64,000 bases of DNA from NCBI GenBank assembly GCA_900315565.1, contig OMZS01000005.1, positions 56,482 to 120,481 on the forward strand, given 5' to 3'. Positions 1 to 7,584 of this stretch are shown here, in pieces (within the stretch, counting starts at the first letter, position 1; each line of letters opens with the position of its first letter). The stretch is from an uncultured Prevotellaceae bacterium (GTDB lineage: Bacteria > Bacteroidota > Bacteroidia > Bacteroidales > Bacteroidaceae). The notes below the pieces were generated by a model. That model made no database searches and was not told the DNA's origin. It worked only from the letters and a program-made list of their open reading frames with translations. A program made the translations under genes and the position numbers.

Positions 1-651
1 CGCACCGCCATCGACCTTGGCATTCATGGTCTGCACCCCGAACTCATCCGCATCATTGGTAAGATGAAATATCGCAGCAGCTATGGTCAGAACCTGCTGC
101 AGCATGCCCGTGAGACTGCTAACCTCTGTGCTGTTATGGCTTCGGAGCTTGGCCTGAATCCCAAGAAAGCCAAACGTGCCGGACTGTTGCACGATATTGG
201 TAAAGTGCCCGATGAGGAAAGCGAATTGCCACACGCACTCTATGGAGCCAAGATTGCAGAGAAGTTCAAGGAGAAACCTGATATCTGCAACGCCATTGGT
301 GCCCACCACGACGAGATGGAAATGAATACGCTTCTGGCACCCATCGTACAAGTGTGCGATGCCATCAGTGGTGCCCGTCCGGGTGCCCGTCGCGAAATTG
401 TTGAGGCTTACATCAAACGTCTTAATGACTTGGAAGCCATAGCAATGAGCTATCCTGGCGTAACCAAGACTTATGCTATTCAGGCCGGTCGCGAACTGCG
501 TGTTATTGTCGGTGCCGACAAGATGGACGATGCCGAGACCGAGGCTCTCAGCGGCGAAATTGCCACCAAGATTCAGAACGAAATGACCTATCCCGGTCAG
601 GTGAAGATTACTGTGATTCGCGAGACTCGCAGCGTGGCTTACGCCAAATAG
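1..651 (+). CDS. rny: Ribonuclease Y, C-terminal part (5' end outside window)
   Basis: The reading frame is open from base 1, so this is the last 216 residues of a longer protein; RNase Y is usually a little over 500 aa. The visible part starts inside the HD domain. [15 protein letters not shown] comes first, then the metal-binding HD pair in LLHDIGK at visible residues 64-65, then AIGAHHDE. The family C-terminal domain follows, including ARPGARRE and a GREL/RVIV stretch near the end. RNase Y is a membrane-anchored endoribonuclease that starts mRNA decay. The membrane anchor, coiled coil and KH domain would lie upstream. An ATG at 64 is internal to the domain and not a believable start. A strong intrinsic terminator follows 60 nt after the stop, so this gene ends its transcript. 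Confidence 0.93.
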   Translation, partial: RTAIDLGIHGLHPELIRIIGKMKYRSSYGQNLLQHARETANLCAVMASELGLNPKKAKRAGLLHDIGKVPDEESELPHALYGAKIAEKFKEKPDICNAIGAHHDEMEMNTLLAPIVQVCDAISGARPGARREIVEAYIKRLNDLEAIAMSYPGVTKTYAIQAGRELRVIVGADKMDDAETEALSGEIATKIQNEMTYPGQVKITVIRETRSVAYAK

Positions 652-710
652 GCAGAGCTGGTAAGCGTTGTTTGGCATTGTTTTTCATTTACTTGCCAAT
701 AATAATCCAC

Positions 711-757
711 AACGGCGGCTCCACATTTTTGAGGTGTGGAGCCGCCGTTGAGTTTTT
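711..757 (+). terminator. Intrinsic terminator after rny
   Basis: A perfect 15-bp GC-rich stem (711-725 with 735-749) has a 9-nt loop and is followed by GAGTTTTTT. It lies between rny and the oppositely oriented AAA ATPase gene. Confidence 0.88.
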
Positions 758-791
758 TGTTGAGGAATGTATTTATTCGTGAAAACGCTGT

Positions 792-1919
792 CTATATCAG
801 CTTTTCTATCCAGATTCTGAGCAGTGGGTCAGAAACGGAGAAATTCCTGCTGTTTTCTGTAATCAGATCGAAGTCAAGAAGTTTTTTTGCGGCTGATTGC
901 ACAGCGCTGGCCGATTTTAGGTGGTGGCGTTTCACAAAGGCAGAAGACGTGATACGCGAAGAGTTACCTTCGCTGGCAATGGCATAAAGTAGTTCTTTTT
1001 GTTGTTCTGTGATATAGGATAAAAGTTCTTGTAAGCGTTTCTCATTCTGTTGGAGGAGCATGTCGGAGAATCTTTCCATATCCTTTGTTGTACAGTTCTC
1101 CCCCTCCTCCAAGTTTGCAAAGGCATCGTGAAATAGTTTTTGGGTGTACATTGTGATGCCCTCATACTTTTCATAGACCCATTCAATGGCTTCTTTCTCT
1201 ATGCTTTTGCCCGCATTCTGAAAGTGGTGGCAAACAAACTCTGTATAAATCTTCAGGTCGATAGGTTCCAGTTGCAGAAGTGTTGCACTTTGGAAGAATG
1301 GACGTTTGTCAGAGAAGAACATCTCGTTCATAATGCGTCGTTCGCTGCCGGCAAAGATAAAGTTGGTATTCGTTAGCTTCTGAATGTGCCCTCGTAACAT
1401 AGCCTCCATATTTACTCCTTGGTATTTTAATATTTGCTGAAACTCGTCGATGGCAACAATGCACGGTTTGCCTGCATTTTCCAGATACGAAAATATTTCT
1501 TCGAGAGTATATTCGGGCATGTTGATTTGTCCAAGTTTAATGTCAAATGTGGGAACACCTGCAACAGGATCAAATCCAAAGCTGCCACTAAGTGAACGTA
1601 GATAGGCTGTAAATAGTTTCATCAGCCGATCGTTTCGTTTTGCGACAGTCTTGAAAACAGCACTTCCCAGTTCGAGAATGAACTCTTGAAATGAAGTGGT
1701 GTGTAGGATGTCAATGGACACTGTGATATAGTTTTCCTGAATGGCTTTTTTGTTAAAGCAGTGGTAAATTAAGCCTGTCTTACCCACTCGGCGGGGAGAG
1801 GTAAGTACTACGTTCTCTTGGTTGGTCATGCATTTTACAAGCATGTTACTTTCTGACACACGGTCGCAAAACAGCTCGTTGGGTATGGCAGGACTGAGGA
1901 CAAAAGGGTTTCTTTTCAT
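792..1919 (-). CDS. AAA-type P-loop ATPase (archaeal ATPase / ATPase_2-like)
   Basis: 375 residues from the ATG at 1919; an open extension to 1982 would run into a palindrome and is not preferred. The N-terminus carries the phrase NPFVLSPAIPNELFCDR typical of this family. A Walker A loop follows in SPRRVGKTGL, then Walker B in CIVAIDEFQQI and a sensor-like NFIFAGSERR. The C-terminal part (about 280-375) reads as a winged-helix region with a TSSAFVKRHHLKS helix. These stand-alone ATPases occur in many copies in Bacteroidales; their role is not established and links to DNA or mobile elements are only suspected. The predicted -33 promoter element lies inside a 26-bp inverted repeat. GC is lower than in neighbouring housekeeping genes. 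Confidence 0.85.
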   Translation of the reverse strand: MKRNPFVLSPAIPNELFCDRVSESNMLVKCMTNQENVVLTSPRRVGKTGLIYHCFNKKAIQENYITVSIDILHTTSFQEFILELGSAVFKTVAKRNDRLMKLFTAYLRSLSGSFGFDPVAGVPTFDIKLGQINMPEYTLEEIFSYLENAGKPCIVAIDEFQQILKYQGVNMEAMLRGHIQKLTNTNFIFAGSERRIMNEMFFSDKRPFFQSATLLQLEPIDLKIYTEFVCHHFQNAGKSIEKEAIEWVYEKYEGITMYTQKLFHDAFANLEEGENCTTKDMERFSDMLLQQNEKRLQELLSYITEQQKELLYAIASEGNSSRITSSAFVKRHHLKSASAVQSAAKKLLDFDLITENSRNFSVSDPLLRIWIEKLI

Positions 1920-1951
1920 TGTCTGAACGATTTGGTTTGTTGTTTCGGAGG

Positions 1952-1983
1952 CAAAAATACAAAGAAAAAACAAATTATGCAAA
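1952..1983 (-). promoter_or_regulatory. Promoter of the AAA ATPase gene
   Basis: Read on the minus strand, TTTG (1980-1983) is followed after 20 nt by TATTTTTG (1952-1959), matching the Bacteroidetes TTTG/TAnnTTTG consensus. The start codon is 32 nt further on. The -33 box sits in the left arm of the adjacent palindrome. Confidence 0.65.
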
Positions 1984-2026
1984 TAAAATTATGTTGTCAG
2001 CATAATTTTATTTGCATAATTTGTTT
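1968..2026. repeat. Perfect 26-bp inverted repeat with 7-nt spacer
   Basis: Arms 1968-1993 and 2001-2026 are exact reverse complements, and TTGTCAG separates them. The arms are very AT-rich. The left arm covers the predicted -33 box of the ATPase promoter, so the element could be an operator or a cruciform. It has no T-run behaviour typical of a terminator. Confidence 0.9.
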
Positions 2027-2097
2027 TATCCCTTCTTGTATTATTGAAAAACCTATTGATAATAGATTCTTAAATTAGGCAGGAAAAGGATTGGGAC

Positions 2098-4080
2098 CTA
2101 CTTCACAACCACCTTCTTCTTGCCAACGATATAAACGCCCTTGGGCAGTTGGCTCTGGTTCAAGTTAACTTGGGTGCCGTTCAGCGTGTAAATACGGTTG
2201 TCGGCAGTACGATTGTCGGTAGTGGCCATGTCCTTGATGCCTGTCACGTAGTCGCTATAGTCGGCTATAAAGTCGAAGGTAATCACATTGTCTGTTTCGC
2301 GGATGTTCAGTAGTGCTTTGTTCAGCAGCTTGACGCCTGTTTCGCTGTTCTTTAGCGAAGAGTAGGGGGCAAAGTTCGGCAAGCCGTTGTCGTCGCTCAG
2401 CATGGTTACGTTGCTGGTGCCGGGAAAGAGGTCGCCTGCCAATTGATTGTAGTAGTCGGCATTTTTGTATAAGGTTCCGTCCTCTTTCGTGTACTTTTTA
2501 TTGTTCAAATAATAAGAAGAGAACAGCAGACCGTCGGCTGGCACCACAGCCATGCGAGGCTTTCCCTCTACATCGTTTACTTTATTGCTGCTGAGGCTAA
2601 AAACCGATTCGTCGTAGTTAACGTGATAGACGAGCATGCCGTGGCCTTTTTGCAGCGTGTTCCATCCTTTCTGCTGGATGTTCTGTATCAGATAATATTC
2701 CTTGCCTGACTGGTCGGCATCGTTCATGATGCGGTAAGCCTTGCCGCCTTTGTCGATGGTGGCCATTTCGATGTCGGTCTGGTTTTCGGTGAGTGTTTCA
2801 ATCTCCATCCATCCGAAGGCTTCGCGCTCCCATGCTGTGTAGGCCGTGGGTGCGTAGCCGTTCTCGACATACTCGCCGCCGTCCATAACCGACCAGTATT
2901 CCATGCCCTGATTGTTAACGCGGGCATTGGTGTTGTGGGCAGGATAGAAGTCTGGTAAGCCCATGGTGTGAGAAAACTCATGGCAGAATAGTCCAATGCC
3001 ATTCAAATAATAGGGTATGGAAGTGCTGGCACCAGGAAAGGCATTCAACTCGTTGTTCACGCCGTAGCGATAGATTTTCTTGCCGTCGAAAGTGGCAGAA
3101 CTGCTGGCAGTGCCCGCCTTAGGCCAGATACAAACCTCGTCGTTCTGTCCAAAGCTGGCAGAGTAGCCGGCATAGATGACATATACCAAATCCACATAAC
3201 CGTCGTTGTCGCTGTCATAGTCAGCAAAGTTCAGGTCCTCATACATTTCGTTGGCAGCTTTGCAGGCAGCTGGAATCATTTTGGCCATGTTGTCTGTCTG
3301 GCCGGCACCATAGGCTCTCATTTTTTCGGGCAGGGTGACGGGGCCATAAATGTCGAACTGCGGCGTGAACTGCCCGAAACTCATGTCGGTGAAGTATTTT
3401 TGCACACTGCCCGTGTTGCGGCCCAGCGTTCCTTGAGTTTTTTCACCAAGTTCCTGTAACGGGTTGCCTGTTCCGTTCAGGTATTCCTCAAATATCTCCT
3501 TGGTGTTTTCTTCCAAGAAGTTGGCATCGTAAACTTGGAAATCGAACATGGGGTTCCCCTCGTCGTCAACCTTTTGTTTTTGGTTGCCATTCTCGTCCTC
3601 CTCCATTACGGGTACAGGGACTTTTGTCGTATCGGCATATTGCGCCAGGATGACCAGCACCTTGGGTGAGCCAGTGTGTGGAAACAGCCTTTTATCGGAA
3701 CCGGTAGGATTGACGGGTTCGCGTTTCAGGGCAGCCTTGCGTCGAAGTGTTCCTGCCTGACTGTTGAATTTCGCTTTGTCTTGCAGACGAATAAGTTCGC
3801 TTTCGGCAACTTTGCGCAGAGCTGGCTCGTGGGCCAGCTGGCCTGAGGATGTCAGTTCGCCGTCGCTATTGACTTTGGCCACATAGAAACCGCCGTTTTG
3901 CCTGCAGAGTAGCACGCCGTCGGTGGTGGTAAACCAGTGCAGGTCGGCATCGCCGTGGCCTATCACTGTCAGCTGTGTGCCGTCAGCCTGGGTGAAAGTG
4001 AAGGGAAACGGATATGCCTTCACGGCCCAAGTAGCCGTGCTCAGCATCATGGCAAAAAGAAATAGGGCTATTTTTTTCAT
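2098..4080 (-). CDS. Secreted M6-family metallopeptidase with C-terminal sorting-like tail
   Basis: 660 residues from the ATG at 4080. A TTG three codons upstream is the only longer alternative. A signal peptide (MKKIALFLFAMMLSTATWA) precedes a propeptide-like region. The peptidase domain carries the zinc-binding HEFSH motif at about residues 367-371, in the context FCHEFSHTMGLPDFY, typical of immune-inhibitor-A-like M6 proteases. The tail ends IYTLNGTQVNLNQSQLPKG then VYIVGKKKVVVK, resembling the Por/T9SS C-terminal signal as found in Prevotella. It probably degrades extracellular proteins after export. The gene stands alone between the AAA ATPase and an EFR1-type gene on the same strand, with 62 nt to the latter. 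Substrate is unknown. Confidence 0.9.
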   Translation of the reverse strand: MKKIALFLFAMMLSTATWAVKAYPFPFTFTQADGTQLTVIGHGDADLHWFTTTDGVLLCRQNGGFYVAKVNSDGELTSSGQLAHEPALRKVAESELIRLQDKAKFNSQAGTLRRKAALKREPVNPTGSDKRLFPHTGSPKVLVILAQYADTTKVPVPVMEEDENGNQKQKVDDEGNPMFDFQVYDANFLEENTKEIFEEYLNGTGNPLQELGEKTQGTLGRNTGSVQKYFTDMSFGQFTPQFDIYGPVTLPEKMRAYGAGQTDNMAKMIPAACKAANEMYEDLNFADYDSDNDGYVDLVYVIYAGYSASFGQNDEVCIWPKAGTASSSATFDGKKIYRYGVNNELNAFPGASTSIPYYLNGIGLFCHEFSHTMGLPDFYPAHNTNARVNNQGMEYWSVMDGGEYVENGYAPTAYTAWEREAFGWMEIETLTENQTDIEMATIDKGGKAYRIMNDADQSGKEYYLIQNIQQKGWNTLQKGHGMLVYHVNYDESVFSLSSNKVNDVEGKPRMAVVPADGLLFSSYYLNNKKYTKEDGTLYKNADYYNQLAGDLFPGTSNVTMLSDDNGLPNFAPYSSLKNSETGVKLLNKALLNIRETDNVITFDFIADYSDYVTGIKDMATTDNRTADNRIYTLNGTQVNLNQSQLPKGVYIVGKKKVVVK

Positions 4081-4142
4081 TATTTCCAAATGTTTAAAAT
4101 ATGATCTTCTTTCGTTTTAAATAATCTTTAATATTTCATCTT

Positions 4143-4931
4143 TCATTTTTCATTTTTCATTTTCCAGAAATACTGCCCTTTGTTCCGGGTTTGATTGCCA
4201 AACTCAATGGCGTGGTTGGGGCAGTGGTGGTAGCAGGCAAAGCAGGTGAGGCAGCGGCCCGTGTGTTTCCATTCGGGAGTGCGGCCTTTACCGCCGCTGA
4301 TGTTGTCCACCATGCACACTTCGGCGCACAGTCCGCACTTGGTGCAACGGTCGGACTCCACGCGGAACTTCTTGTCGCTTACGAGCCATCCTACAAATGC
4401 CGCGCCCAGCAAGCGGCTATTGATGCGTGGCCAATGGCCTTTGTAGGTGCGCACGATGCCGCGCTGGCAGGCTTTTATTTCCTCGGCAAATACTTGCAGC
4501 TGCTCGGCGGCACGACTCAGCTTCTGCTGCTCTTTCTCGGGCTTGTCAACGTCCATGAAGGGCAAACCTACATACGACTCGGGCATAATGAGCGAATAGA
4601 GACTCTCGGCTCGAATGCCCACTGACGCAGTCAGGTCGCTGTTCAGAATCTCCATTGTCTCGCCGATGTCGTCACCTGCCGTCACGAGCGCATAGCAAAA
4701 GTGTCCTTCGGCTCCATCGAGCTTCAAGCGGCTTACAAACTGCCTGACGATGAGTGGTGGACGCCAGCCGTGAACGGGAAACACAAACCCGATGCGTTCG
4801 CCCTCGGCCAACTCGTAATGACAGTCGCCGCCGAGTGCGTCGGCAATGAAGACGAGCGAGTCGCCAGTGGCTTCGGCCAACTGCTTTGCGGCCCATCGGG
4901 TATTGCCCGTAGCAGAAAAATAGAATATCAC
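4143..4931 (-). CDS. EFR1-family flavodoxin-ferredoxin fusion
   Basis: 262 residues. The N-terminus IFYFSATGNTRWAA is a flavodoxin FMN-phosphate loop, followed by FVFPVHGW. Two 4Fe-4S clusters lie near the C-terminus: CTKCGLCAEVC at about residue 193 and CLTCFACYHHC followed by P at about residue 223. This domain order defines EFR1-type ferrodoxin proteins, thought to move electrons between flavin and iron-sulfur centres; the partner is unknown. The only usable start is a GTG at 4931, which aligns with the first residue of the family fold. A complete promoter ends 4 nt before it, so the mRNA may be leaderless. The last codons run into an A-rich ATGAAAA repeat. Confidence 0.87.
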   Translation of the reverse strand: MIFYFSATGNTRWAAKQLAEATGDSLVFIADALGGDCHYELAEGERIGFVFPVHGWRPPLIVRQFVSRLKLDGAEGHFCYALVTAGDDIGETMEILNSDLTASVGIRAESLYSLIMPESYVGLPFMDVDKPEKEQQKLSRAAEQLQVFAEEIKACQRGIVRTYKGHWPRINSRLLGAAFVGWLVSDKKFRVESDRCTKCGLCAEVCMVDNISGGKGRTPEWKHTGRCLTCFACYHHCPNHAIEFGNQTRNKGQYFWKMKNEK

Positions 4932-4935
4932 GCCG

Positions 4936-4966
4936 CAAAGTTACGAAAAGTCGAGCGCAAAACAAA
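4936..4966 (-). promoter_or_regulatory. Promoter abutting the EFR1 start codon
   Basis: On the minus strand TTTG (4963-4966), a 19-nt spacer and TAACTTTG (4936-4943) match the consensus. The GTG start at 4931 lies only five bases downstream, about where transcription should begin. Confidence 0.65.
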
Positions 4967-4996
4967 AGAACTTGTTCTTTTTTTTGCTGAGACGCA

Positions 4997-5027
4997 GTAA
5001 CTTCGCCATCTTAGGTGGCGAAGTTAC
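4997..5027. repeat. 12-bp perfect inverted repeat downstream of the serpin gene
   Basis: GTAACTTCGCCA (4997-5008) pairs with TGGCGAAGTTAC (5016-5027) across a 7-nt loop. The T-run lies on the wrong side for a minus-strand terminator, so function is unclear. Confidence 0.6.
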
Positions 5028-5060
5028 AGAAAAACGGGGACGCAAAAAAGTGGCTCGCGG

Positions 5061-6350
5061 TTAATAGCCTGTATATTGGCCGATGAAGAATATGGCTCCT
5101 GTCTGTTTTTCGCTGATAATGTAGAGGAAGGGGTGGTTGGCGTGGAAGCTTACGGGGCTGGGATTATCCGTGGCGGAATTATACGTTCCAATGACGGTGA
5201 CGGCAGCAGCCTCGGTGCCCTCTTCGTCGAGCTTGATTTTAGCAGTTTGCTTCATGAGACTGATGTAAGTCGGAATCTTGCAGAAGTAGCGGAAGTCGGC
5301 CTTGGCGGGCTCAAAGGCGTCGGGCATGCCGAGGGCGGCCATAATTTTATTCAGCTCGATGTCGGTATCTGTTTCGAATCGGGGCAGCTTTACGTCAACA
5401 AGTGTGCTCGTCATGCGCTGGTTCAGTTGCTGCCAAGCCTCGGCGGTTGGCACTTTAGGCAGCGCGTTGGTCTGTGCTTTGGGCAACAGCACCGTCATTT
5501 GGAATGAGCCGTTGCCGTAAGGCAGGCGCAGAGCCTGACAGTCTTCGGTTTCGCTATACTCCAGGTTGGTTCTCTGGTGCATCATGTCACTGTAAGTCAT
5601 TTCTTTCGTATAGCCAACATGTTCGAAAGCCTCTTTTTGGGTTTGTTCCTTTTCGAACTTGTAGGTCCAGCTTCCCTTGAAGTAGATGGCGTTCAGCAGG
5701 TAGCTGACGGCGTTGGGGTCGAAAAGGTCTTCGCTGAGCACTTTTTGAACCATTCTTTCTGTGTGGTCGCTGGCCCACTGGTTGATGAGGTCCAGGGTTT
5801 TTCCGTCGTTGAAGTCGCGGGTTTCTGGCTCGGCATCATAAAATACCTTTGCCTTCTGCAGAAAGTCGGCCAGCAACTCGTATTTTTTGTTCACGAAGAT
5901 GGTGTTGGCAATCATCACCTTTGTCAGTGGGTCGAGGTCGGGCGCCATTCTGAGCATTTTGTAGCAGAAACTGTTGATGCCGTCGGCACCAGTATCGGCA
6001 AAGCCCAGCACATTGTTGATTTGTCGCAGTGTTTCGCCGTCGGCGCCGTTGTTGAGCAAGCCGAGTGCGTAGGTGATGCTGATGGGCGAGATGATTTGAC
6101 TTTTCACCTCGTCTTGCGCGGCGCTAAAAAGGTTGAAGGCAAACTCGTTGCTTTGGTTCACCATTTCTTTCTCGGCACGTGTGAGTTCAACGGTCGTTGG
6201 TGGCACTACAGAGCCTCTCGGGGCCGGTTCTATATTGTCGTTGCCACTTTCGTTGCTTTCGCTACTGCATCCAGCCATAGCTGTTGCCATCATGGTCAGT
6301 GCGATGGCGCTCCAAATCATTCTTCTTTTCATAGTGCTTGCATAATTCAT
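5061..6350 (-). CDS. Lipoprotein serpin (serine/cysteine protease inhibitor)
   Basis: 429 residues. A signal sequence ends in a lipobox (MATAMAGC), so the protein is probably tethered to the cell envelope. The body is a full serpin fold: LTRAEKEMVNQSNEFAFNLF near the N-terminus, then NAIYFKGSW. The inhibitory hinge LDEEGTEAAAVT is followed by the signature FHANHPFLYIISEKQTGAIF near the C-terminus. The small-residue hinge argues for an active, loop-inserting inhibitor. By usual spacing P1 would be Ser in TYNSATDN, suggesting elastase-like or cysteine protease targets. A second ATG at 6332 is an alternative start; 6350 is chosen for its A-rich leader. It could protect the cell from host or its own proteases. 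Confidence 0.92.
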   Translation of the reverse strand: MNYASTMKRRMIWSAIALTMMATAMAGCSSESNESGNDNIEPAPRGSVVPPTTVELTRAEKEMVNQSNEFAFNLFSAAQDEVKSQIISPISITYALGLLNNGADGETLRQINNVLGFADTGADGINSFCYKMLRMAPDLDPLTKVMIANTIFVNKKYELLADFLQKAKVFYDAEPETRDFNDGKTLDLINQWASDHTERMVQKVLSEDLFDPNAVSYLLNAIYFKGSWTYKFEKEQTQKEAFEHVGYTKEMTYSDMMHQRTNLEYSETEDCQALRLPYGNGSFQMTVLLPKAQTNALPKVPTAEAWQQLNQRMTSTLVDVKLPRFETDTDIELNKIMAALGMPDAFEPAKADFRYFCKIPTYISLMKQTAKIKLDEEGTEAAAVTVIGTYNSATDNPSPVSFHANHPFLYIISEKQTGAIFFIGQYTGY

Positions 6351-6490
6351 TGTTTTCTTTATTCGTAAACGCAGAGAGGACCGATTATTTGCTTCTTGCT
6401 TTGTTAAATATTACAAAAATAGGGCCTTTCTGTGGCATTTGCATACTAATATTCTGTTGGCCATTGTCGCGAGTGATGAAATCATAGTCG

Positions 6491-6616
6491 TGCTTTACGG
6501 GAATAATGTCATGCTTTATGGGAATAATGTCATGCTTTATGGGAATAATGTCGTGCTTTACGGGAATAATGTCATGCTTTATTGGAATAATGTCGTGCTT
6601 TACGAAATTATTGTCG
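6491..6616. repeat. Six 21-bp tandem repeats (intergenic)
   Basis: Six units of the form TGCTTTACGGGAATAATGTC plus A or G start at 6491, 6512, 6533, 6554, 6575 and 6596. Degenerate units flank them at 6470 and 6617. The period of 21 keeps one frame open across the array, but no coding signal supports a protein. The 6351-6769 gap between the serpin and truA holds only this array, the palindrome at 6650 and the truA promoter. Confidence 0.92.
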
Positions 6617-6649
6617 TGAGTTACAAAAATATCTCACGACGTTATTCTG

Positions 6650-6667
6650 AAATTTTCTAGAAAATTT
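6650..6667. repeat. TCTAGA-centred palindrome of the dispersed intergenic family
   Basis: AAATTTTCTAGAAAATTT is a perfect 18-bp palindrome, followed by TTATTACCGTGAGTTA. Near-identical palindromes with similar flanks occur at 18014-18031, 42438-42455 and 42544-42561. Confidence 0.85.
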
Positions 6668-6753
6668 GGTTTTATTACCGTGAGTTATTCGGCTGGTGGT
6701 GAGGAAGAAGAAAATAATGCCGTGCTCTGGGGGCGTATTTGCCATAAAAGTTG

Positions 6754-6761
6754 TACCTTTG
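6754..6761 (+). promoter_or_regulatory. -7 element of truA
   Basis: TACCTTTG lies 8 nt before the ATG at 6770, so transcription should start almost at the start codon. No good -33 box is seen at the usual distance. Confidence 0.5.
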
Positions 6762-6769
6762 CGGGCACA

Positions 6770-7504
6770 ATGATGCAACGTTATTTTGTTTTTTTCAGCT
6801 ACGACGGCGCACGCTATCATGGGTGGCAGGTGCAGCCTAACGGCAATTCGGTACAGGCCGAGTTGCAACGCGCGCTCTCCACACTCTTGCGCGAGGATGT
6901 GCAGGTGGTGGGTGCGGGCCGTACCGACGCGGGTGTACATGCGCGCATGATGGCCGCCCACTGGGATACGGCGCAGCCCATTGACTGCCAACAGCTGGCC
7001 TATAAGCTCAACCGTCTGCTGCCTCAGGACATCAGCGTGAGCCGTGTGGTGGCTGTTGCGCCTGATATGCACGCCCGTTTCAGCGCTGTCGCGCGCACGT
7101 ACCATTATTATATACACACTGTAAAGGATCCGTTTGTGCGCCATTGTTCATGTGAGATTCATTACAAGCTCGATTTCGACCTGATGAACCAGGCGGGAGC
7201 CATTCTTTGTACATACAGCGACTTCGGGGCTTTCTGCAAGGCACATACCGACGTAAAGACCACGCTCTGTCGGGTCACCGAGGCGCGGTGGGTGCAGTTG
7301 TCCCCCACGCATTGGTATTTCCGCATCACAGCCAACCGTTTTCTGCGCAACATGGTGCGCGCCGTGGTGGGCACAATCATCGAGGTGGGCCGCCACCGCA
7401 TGACCATTGATGAGTTCCGCCGTGTTATTGAGGGCAAGAGCCGCTCGGCTGCAGGCGAAAGTATGCCCGCCCATGCGCTTTTCCTGGAAGAGGTGAGGTA
7501 TTAA
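6770..7504 (+). CDS. truA: tRNA pseudouridine(38-40) synthase
   Basis: 244 residues from the ATG at 6770; a second ATG follows directly at 6773. The frame is open to 6680 but the extra residues are not family-like and cover the promoter. FFSYDGARYHGWQVQPN opens the fold. The catalytic aspartate lies in GAGRTDAGVHA at about residue 53. Later come FSAVARTYHYYI, FCKAHTDVKTT and the C-terminal FLRNMVRAVVGTIIEVG, all standard TruA landmarks. The enzyme makes pseudouridine at positions 38-40 of the tRNA anticodon arm in the cytoplasm. An EamA-type permease follows 80 nt later on the same strand. Confidence 0.96.
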   Translation: MMQRYFVFFSYDGARYHGWQVQPNGNSVQAELQRALSTLLREDVQVVGAGRTDAGVHARMMAAHWDTAQPIDCQQLAYKLNRLLPQDISVSRVVAVAPDMHARFSAVARTYHYYIHTVKDPFVRHCSCEIHYKLDFDLMNQAGAILCTYSDFGAFCKAHTDVKTTLCRVTEARWVQLSPTHWYFRITANRFLRNMVRAVVGTIIEVGRHRMTIDEFRRVIEGKSRSAAGESMPAHALFLEEVRY

Positions 7505-7584
7505 GCCATACTGACCCTGGTGTAAGTCATAAAATTCTAATAGGTCTAATAAGTCTGTTTGTCTGATCGTCTAAATGTAAGATC

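Noticed and set aside
1968-2026. Invertible promoter flanked by inverted repeats
   Set aside because: The spacer is only 7 bp, too short to carry a promoter, and no recombinase gene is adjacent.
4997-5027. Intrinsic terminator of the serpin gene
   Set aside because: The stem is good but no U-tract follows on the minus strand; kept only as an inverted repeat.
6491-6616. CRISPR-like array of 21-bp repeats
   Set aside because: The units are directly adjacent with no spacers and no cas genes are near.
6439-6660. 73-codon repeat protein across the 21-bp array
   Set aside because: The frame exists only because 21 is a multiple of 3; no promoter or ribosome-binding context supports it.
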